A DNA stretch of 10,003 bases, from NCBI GenBank assembly GCA_050298695.1, contig JBNKUQ010000102.1, forward strand, positions 1 to 10,003, read 5' to 3'. Position numbers and translations under genes: made by a program. The notes beneath the pieces are model-generated. The model worked only from the letters and a program-made list of their open reading frames with translations, ran no database searches and was not told the DNA's origin. The stretch's first letter is position 1. Each line of letters opens with the position of its first letter. Source of the stretch: CANLBN01 sp050298695 (GTDB lineage Bacteria > Pseudomonadota > Gammaproteobacteria > Pseudomonadales > Cellvibrionaceae). Of the stretch, positions 5,271 to 10,003 are shown piece by piece.

Positions 5271-5893
5271 CTATTTGGATAACAGTGAGTGCAAATGGGA
5301 CAGATGGTTCCATCACATCCTCGTGCCGTGCAGTACTCTCTTCCATAAAAAATAATTTGTAGGTGTAACTTATTCCACTTATCTTTGGGGAATAAGCGCT
5401 TTAAATCTTTTTCTGTTTGTACCACATTTTTACCGTTAGTTAAGCCCCAACGTTGTGCTAAGCGATGGATATGAGTGTCTACAGGAAACGCCGGAACTCC
5501 AAATGCTTGTGATATCACAACGCTCGCTGTCTTATGGCCAACACCGGGTAGTGCTTCTAGCTGTTCCATATCAGCGGGCACATCTCCTTTGTATTTATCA
5601 ACTAATATTTGTGATAGTGTGGAAATAGCTTGAGATTTCTTTGGCGCTAGTCCACAAGGCCGGATAATGGTTTTAATTTTTTCTACAGACACTTTAGCCA
5701 TGTCGAAGGGATTATCTGCCAGCTTCCACAAGGTAGGAGTAATTTGGTTGACTCTCTCGTCGGTACACTGTGCGGATAAGAGTACTGCGATCAATAGGGT
5801 GTAAGGATCTTTGTGTTTGAGAGGTACGGGTGTCTCAGGATAAAGTGCTTCCAGCTCTTCTAGTATATAGTCTACGCGTTCTTGTTTTCGCAT
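5240..5893 (-). CDS. nth: Endonuclease III (DNA glycosylase/AP lyase) with atypical C-terminal cysteine cluster
   Basis: A 217-residue base-excision repair enzyme that removes oxidised pyrimidines and cleaves the abasic site. The helix-hairpin-helix LEALPGVGHKTASVV (112-126) carries the catalytic Lys121, and Asp139 in FPVDTHIHR is the second catalytic residue. LLIAVLLSAQCTDERVN (33-49) is the conserved N-terminal helix. The C-terminus has Cys188, Cys193, Cys198, Cys201 and Cys204 (REYCTARGCDGTICPICTHC), a C-X4-C-X4-C-X2-C-X2-C pattern, not the C-X6-C-X2-C-X5-C iron-sulfur motif of E. coli Nth, followed by a basic tail. The length is close to the usual 211. It starts 14 bases after the dapC stop codon with no strong ribosome binding site, so it is probably translated from the dapC mRNA. 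nth is not a usual member of this neighbourhood, and together with the cysteine pattern this raises the possibility of separate acquisition. Confidence 0.93.
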   Translation of the reverse strand: MRKQERVDYILEELEALYPETPVPLKHKDPYTLLIAVLLSAQCTDERVNQITPTLWKLADNPFDMAKVSVEKIKTIIRPCGLAPKKSQAISTLSQILVDKYKGDVPADMEQLEALPGVGHKTASVVISQAFGVPAFPVDTHIHRLAQRWGLTNGKNVVQTEKDLKRLFPKDKWNKLHLQIIFYGREYCTARGCDGTICPICTHCYPNRKKPKKTLKA

Positions 5894-5907
5894 GATTACA
5901 ACAAACT

Positions 5908-7107
5908 TTATAGTGATTCGGTAATAAATTGTTTAATTCGGTTTGCGGCTTCAATACACTCATCAATTGACGCGACTAAGGCCATGCGGACATAATTTTT
6001 TCCTGGATTGACGCCGTTCACTTCTCGACTAAGATACGAACCTGGCAATACAGTAATATGTTGTTGTTCAAATAGCTGTTGAGTAAATTTTTCATCATCA
6101 ATCGGAGTTCTAGCCCAAAAGTTAAAACCAGCTTCTGGTTGTTCTAGAGGCCATACGGATTCTAAAATTTCGGCAACGGCCTTGAATTTTTCGCGATAAA
6201 GTTCTCTGTTTGTTTCAACATGCTTTTCATCATTCCATGCAGCAATACTGGCAAGCTGTGTAGGTAGTGGCATGGCGCTACCATGATAAGTTCGGTAATT
6301 CAAAAATTGCTGAATAATATCGGCGTCACCGGCTACAAAGCCAGAACGTAAGCCGGGTAAATTTGAGCGTTTGGAAAGACTATGAAAAACGATACAGCGC
6401 TTAAAATCATTGCGCCCGTTTCGGGTGCAGACTTCAAGCAAGCCTGTAGGAGCGTTTGAATTATCAGGGTATATTTCAGAGTAACACTCATCGCTGGCAA
6501 TGATGAAGTCATAGCGATCAGCTAATTCAATGAGTTTCTTATAATCGTCAGCTTTGAAGGTGGCGCCGGTTGGATTGTTCGGTGAGCAAATATAAAATAG
6601 CTGGCACTGCTGCCACTGTTGTTCGCTAATTTTAGATAAGTCGGGCAGGTAGTGATTGTCTTTATCGCAGGGAAGATAACAGGGTTGTGCGCCAGCTAAT
6701 AATGCCGCGCCTTCATAAATTTGGTAAAAAGGGTTTGGCATCATAACCAAGGCATTTGTATTGGGATTAATCACTGTTTGCGCAAAAGCAAACAGTGCCT
6801 CTCGCGTGCCATTAACGGGTATTACATGGCGCCCTGGATCTAAACTATTGGGAGCAAGTGCAAAGCGCTTGGTCATCCATTGGGCAATACTTTCTTTGAG
6901 TTCGGGTAAACCACTTGTCGAGGGGTAGTTGGAAACTTTTGATAGCTCGCTGCGTAGCACTTCAAGTACAAATTCTGGTGGTTGATGTTTCGGTTCACCA
7001 ATAGACCATGCAATGTGTTTTACGTTGCTATTGGGGATAACGCCAGCTTTGAGTTGAGCGAGTTTTTCAAATGGGTAGGGTTGTAATTTTTGTAAATAGG
7101 GATTCAT
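5908..7107 (-). CDS. dapC: Succinyldiaminopimelate aminotransferase
   Basis: A 399-residue fold-type I PLP aminotransferase that converts N-succinyl-2-amino-6-oxopimelate to N-succinyl-LL-DAP with glutamate as donor, the step between DapD and DapE. The N-terminus MNPYLQKLQPYPFEKL is typical of the DapC/Pseudomonas family. Visible residues are the SPNNPTG block (175-181), Asp206 and Tyr209 in ASDECYSEIY, the PLP lysine Lys246 in HSLSKRSNLPGLRSG, and Arg374 in NYVRMAL for the substrate carboxylate. The chosen ATG (7107) lies one base after the glnD stop codon. An ATG at 7116 overlaps that stop and would add three residues. Longer extensions up to a GTG at 7176 run deep into glnD and lack family similarity. 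No ribosome binding site is evident for either ATG, so coupling to glnD translation is likely. Confidence 0.92.
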   Translation of the reverse strand: MNPYLQKLQPYPFEKLAQLKAGVIPNSNVKHIAWSIGEPKHQPPEFVLEVLRSELSKVSNYPSTSGLPELKESIAQWMTKRFALAPNSLDPGRHVIPVNGTREALFAFAQTVINPNTNALVMMPNPFYQIYEGAALLAGAQPCYLPCDKDNHYLPDLSKISEQQWQQCQLFYICSPNNPTGATFKADDYKKLIELADRYDFIIASDECYSEIYPDNSNAPTGLLEVCTRNGRNDFKRCIVFHSLSKRSNLPGLRSGFVAGDADIIQQFLNYRTYHGSAMPLPTQLASIAAWNDEKHVETNRELYREKFKAVAEILESVWPLEQPEAGFNFWARTPIDDEKFTQQLFEQQHITVLPGSYLSREVNGVNPGKNYVRMALVASIDECIEAANRIKQFITESL

Positions 7108-7108
7108 C

Positions 7109-9829
7109 TTAGTCATTTTGTTGGTCAGTTGCTTTGGCATCGAGTTGCTGTTGTATGCTCGTTTGTAATGCTTCACAGAGTTTGGGGTCGCTTAGACGAT
7201 TGCCTCGTTTGTCGGTGATAAAAAATACGTCCTCAACACGTTCTCCTAGAGTCGCAATTTTTGCAGTGATTAACTCTATTTCAAATTCTACAAAAATGCG
7301 GGAAAGTCGCGCCAGAAAGCCGGGACGGTCAGGGCTGATAATTTCTAGTATTGTATATTCATGAGATAGGTCATTGCTGATACTGGCTCTGGTAGGCGCA
7401 TTAAAGTGTTTGAGTTGTCGCGGTGTACGCCGACGAATAATCTCTCGATATTCATCGGTTAAATTTAATTCTTTGATGATAGTCTTACAAATTTTATCCC
7501 CATTTTCATCAAGATCGACAATGGGTAAATCATTGTGGTCCAGTACGTAAAAGGTATCCATCGTATACCCAGAAACTGTACTATATATTCGTGCATCTTG
7601 AATATTTAGTTGTAATTGATCCAGTGCACTTGTTGCAGCGGCAAATACGTTGTGTTTAGAGAGGGTTCTAATGAAAATTTGCGTTACTTTGTGATTGCCG
7701 CGAACCGTATGATCGGCAATAAGGATCAGCGGGACGAGTGTGTCCGTTTGCGTTAGGATGGCCTGTGTGTGCCAGACAATATCTTCTGCGCTTTCTCTTA
7801 AAAAGTAATCGTCCCCAGCTGTTTGCCAAAGTTCCCAAACGGCTTGCTTATCGATATCGGTGTACTTTTCCAAAAGTTCCATTGCGGTTTCTTGCGTTTC
7901 TGCAATGACTTCATCTCTATCAATCGGATTTTCTAAGCCGCGGCGTAGGGCGCGTTTAGTTTCGGTGTAGAGTTGTTGTAGAAGCGTGGCGCGCCAGTTA
8001 TTCCAAATATTTGGATTCGTCGCATTCATATCAGCGATGGTTAGTATATAGAGGTAGTCTAAATGTAGCTGGTCGCCGACTAAATTAGCAAAGTGGTTAA
8101 TAACCTCAGGGTCGGAGAGGTCTTGCTTTTGGGAAGTGGATGACATGGCCAAATGTTGTTCCACCAGCCAGATGAGTAAATGTATAGAGCGTTTTGATAG
8201 GAAGTGATTTTCACCAAAACGGCGTACGTCATGTGCGCCTAATATAGAGTGGTCACCGCCTCGACCTTTGGCAATATCGTGATATAAACCTGCGATATAG
8301 AGTAACTCTATTTTAGGTAGTGAATGGATAATACTGGAAGTACCTGGAAAGTGCTTGTCGGCATCGGGCAATAAAAAACGACGCATAAACTCAATCACAT
8401 TTAAGGTGTGGTCATCTACTGTATAGATATGAAAAAGGTCGTGTTGCATTTGTCCAATAATTCTATCGAACTCAGGTAGATAACGGCCTAATATACCGTA
8501 GCGTTTCATTCGCCTTAGTTGAGATGTAATTTTATAAGGTGATTTAAGTAAAGCCATAAATAAATTGCGATTTAACGGGCTTTGACGGAAGTCTTCATCG
8601 ATTAGGTTGCGATCTTCGCGAATAAGACGAATCGTTGATGCTCGAATCCCTGAGATATTCTTTTTTTGTGCGGCTAATACAAAAATTTCTAAAAGAGCGG
8701 ATGGATTTTCTTGGAACACATTCGTGTGGGTGACTTCAATAAAGCCATCCCGCAGTTGAAAGCGCTCATTAATTGGTAAAACATTAGAGGAATTACCATT
8801 ATTGATAATAGCTTCGTCTAAAAATTGTAGTAAAACATCATTTAAACCTCTCACAATTAGGATGACTCGATAGTAGTCATGCATGAATTGTTCTATGGCG
8901 AGCTGGCCATCGATTTTTTGGTAGCCAAAAGCCGTTGCTAATTCTTTTTGATAATCAAACAGTAGTCTTTCTTCTGGTCTTTTGGCAATCATATGTAAGC
9001 CATAACGTACACGCCATAAAAATTCTTCGGCGTAGGTCAGTGAGGAATACTCAGCTTCTGTAAAAAAACCTTTATCCTCTAGTGCAAGTAGTGACGTGAC
9101 GTTGAAAAACCGCTTTGCTACCCATTGGATGGTTTGAATGTCACGTAAGCCTCCGGGCGCATTTTTTACATTGGGCTCTAGATTGTATTCGGTGTCGTTA
9201 TATCTTTCGTGGCGCTTCTGCTGTTCGCGCAACTTGCCAATAAAAAATTCTTTGTTAGACCAAATTTTTTCACAGGATGTTGCGTTGTTTAATTCACAGA
9301 GAAGCTCAGCTGAACCTTCGAGTAAGCGAGCCTCCATAATGCTTGTGGTAACCGATATATCTTTGCCTGCAATATCAATACATTCGGCGAGTGTGCGTAC
9401 GCTGTGTCCCACATTGAGGCCAATATCCCACAATAAAGCGAGAAAAGCTTGGCTGCTTATATGGTCTCGCTTATCGGGGTGTTGTGAGGTGAGTAAGAGT
9501 AAATCGATATCGGACTTAGGGTGTAGTTCTCCTCGGCCATAACCACCGACAGCGATCAAACTAATATTGTCGCTCCAGGAAAACTGATACCAGGCGTAAT
9601 GAAGTATGCAATCGATTAGTAGCGCACGCTCGTAAACTAAGTTGCGAACGCTTTCACCTTCTTTGAAACGAATATCCAAGTGATAGTTAATGGTTGCGAT
9701 CGCTTCTTTAAAAACTCGGATAACCGAATCTGATTCCGCTAATGCCGAGCGAAATCGAATTTGGTTAAACGAGATGGGAACATGATTTTTTTTAAGGAGA
9801 GGGATATCAAGTAATGCGGAGTTAGGCAA
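7109..9829 (-). CDS. glnD: Bifunctional PII uridylyltransferase/uridylyl-removing enzyme
   Basis: A 906-residue cytoplasmic nitrogen sensor that uridylylates PII proteins (GlnB/GlnK) when glutamine is low and deuridylylates them when it is high, thereby setting glutamine synthetase activity and NtrBC signalling. In order, numbered from the TTG at 9829: nucleotidyltransferase domain with GGYGRGELHPKSDIDLLLL (95-113; metal-binding Asp107 and Asp109), the conserved YNLEPNVKNAPGGLRDIQ stretch (215-232), the HD domain with LYHDIAKGRGGDHS (515-528; His518, Asp519), and two ACT domains (about 714-790 and 824-900, the second with ISPDRPGFLARLSRIF). The sequence closely resembles Pseudomonas GlnD. The TTG at 9829 is chosen because AGGAAG sits six bases upstream and the resulting MPNSALLD matches the short Pseudomonas N-terminus; the upstream option at 9862 is also TTG. 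It overlaps map by 8 bases. Confidence 0.95.
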   Translation of the reverse strand: MPNSALLDIPLLKKNHVPISFNQIRFRSALAESDSVIRVFKEAIATINYHLDIRFKEGESVRNLVYERALLIDCILHYAWYQFSWSDNISLIAVGGYGRGELHPKSDIDLLLLTSQHPDKRDHISSQAFLALLWDIGLNVGHSVRTLAECIDIAGKDISVTTSIMEARLLEGSAELLCELNNATSCEKIWSNKEFFIGKLREQQKRHERYNDTEYNLEPNVKNAPGGLRDIQTIQWVAKRFFNVTSLLALEDKGFFTEAEYSSLTYAEEFLWRVRYGLHMIAKRPEERLLFDYQKELATAFGYQKIDGQLAIEQFMHDYYRVILIVRGLNDVLLQFLDEAIINNGNSSNVLPINERFQLRDGFIEVTHTNVFQENPSALLEIFVLAAQKKNISGIRASTIRLIREDRNLIDEDFRQSPLNRNLFMALLKSPYKITSQLRRMKRYGILGRYLPEFDRIIGQMQHDLFHIYTVDDHTLNVIEFMRRFLLPDADKHFPGTSSIIHSLPKIELLYIAGLYHDIAKGRGGDHSILGAHDVRRFGENHFLSKRSIHLLIWLVEQHLAMSSTSQKQDLSDPEVINHFANLVGDQLHLDYLYILTIADMNATNPNIWNNWRATLLQQLYTETKRALRRGLENPIDRDEVIAETQETAMELLEKYTDIDKQAVWELWQTAGDDYFLRESAEDIVWHTQAILTQTDTLVPLILIADHTVRGNHKVTQIFIRTLSKHNVFAAATSALDQLQLNIQDARIYSTVSGYTMDTFYVLDHNDLPIVDLDENGDKICKTIIKELNLTDEYREIIRRRTPRQLKHFNAPTRASISNDLSHEYTILEIISPDRPGFLARLSRIFVEFEIELITAKIATLGERVEDVFFITDKRGNRLSDPKLCEALQTSIQQQLDAKATDQQND

Positions 9830-10003
9830 AATTTTCTTCCTGTCGTGCAGTAAGGACTTCAACGCCAGTATCCGTGACCAATAAAGTGTGTTCCCATTGA
9901 GCGGAGAGACGCCCGTCTTTGGTCTCTACCGTCCAGCCATCGCTTTTGAGTTTAGAGTGGGGTTTGCCTGCGTTAACCATGGGCTCGATGGTAAAGCACA
10001 TGC
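9822..10003 (-). CDS. map: Type I methionine aminopeptidase, C-terminal part (cut by window edge)
   Basis: The last 59 or so codons of a gene entering from the right edge. The translation contains CFTIEPMVNAGKP, DGWTVETKDGRLSAQWEHT and LLVTDTGVEVLT, the C-terminal blocks of bacterial Map; the Glu in TIEP and the Glu in QWEHT are both metal ligands of the dinuclear centre. The enzyme removes the initiator methionine from nascent proteins in the cytoplasm. Its end overlaps the proposed TTG start of glnD by 8 bases, in agreement with the common map-glnD gene order of gammaproteobacteria. The N-terminal catalytic part is outside the window. Confidence 0.95.
   Translation of the reverse strand, partial: MCFTIEPMVNAGKPHSKLKSDGWTVETKDGRLSAQWEHTLLVTDTGVEVLTARQEENFA
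9836..9841 (-). promoter_or_regulatory. Ribosome binding site that decides the glnD start
   Basis: AGGAAG on the minus strand ends six bases before the TTG at 9827-9829, ideal spacing. It lies inside the last codons of map. The other in-frame TTG at 9860-9862 has no comparable upstream sequence. Confidence 0.65.

Noticed and set aside
7108..7176. Longer dapC reading frame starting at a GTG (7176)
   Set aside because: The extension lies inside glnD in another frame and does not resemble DapC N-termini, which begin near MNPxLxxLQPYPFEKL; the ATG at 7107 fits.
9138..9542. 134-codon plus-strand ORF opposite glnD
   Set aside because: It is antisense to well-conserved glnD sequence, its product is serine- and arginine-rich without domain features, and it has no supporting start signals. 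The other antisense ORFs over dapE, dapD and yffB were rejected for the same reasons.
9830..9862. Longer glnD reading frame starting at the TTG at 9862
   Set aside because: It lacks a ribosome binding site, overlaps map by 41 bases and adds residues not seen in Pseudomonas GlnD.

Overview
The window is a stretch of gammaproteobacterial chromosome of moderate to low G+C. GlnD, the 344-residue DapD and the DapE sequence resemble those of Pseudomonas and its marine relatives (Cellvibrionales-like lineages), judged from remembered family sequences and not from a search. No rRNA, tRNA, CRISPR array, transposase or integrase gene was seen.

Right part (5240-10003, minus strand): a tight gene series read right to left, consisting of the end of map (methionine aminopeptidase), glnD (PII uridylyltransferase), dapC (succinyl-DAP aminotransferase) and nth (endonuclease III). 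The map/glnD and glnD/dapC junctions overlap or abut and dapC/nth is 14 bases apart, so the series looks like one transcript with coupled translation. glnD most likely starts at a TTG.

Left part (1-2708, minus strand): yffB (Spx/ArsC-like thioredoxin-fold protein), dapD, dapE and the start of moaC, again closely spaced. dapD, dapE and dapC supply three successive steps of the succinylase branch of diaminopimelate/lysine synthesis, which feeds peptidoglycan.

Middle (2709-5239): two plus-strand genes break up what is normally a compact map-glnD-dapC-yffB-dapD-dapE neighbourhood in related bacteria. The first is a small lipoprotein with a papain-like (NlpC/P60/CHAP-type, BPSL0067-like) Cys-His core. 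The second is a membrane-bound Cache-domain kinase of the NarL/DegS type whose ATP-binding domain looks intact, but whose phosphoacceptor histidine position is a glutamine. Between them lies a 493-base AT-rich non-coding region with nested inverted repeats, two identical palindromic 12-mers, a good sigma-70-type promoter and a predicted branched RNA structure just upstream of the kinase.

The enzymes of the two minus-strand blocks are ordinary housekeeping genes. The items worth a second look are the central pair with its non-coding region, and the unusual cysteine spacing at the C-terminus of Nth.
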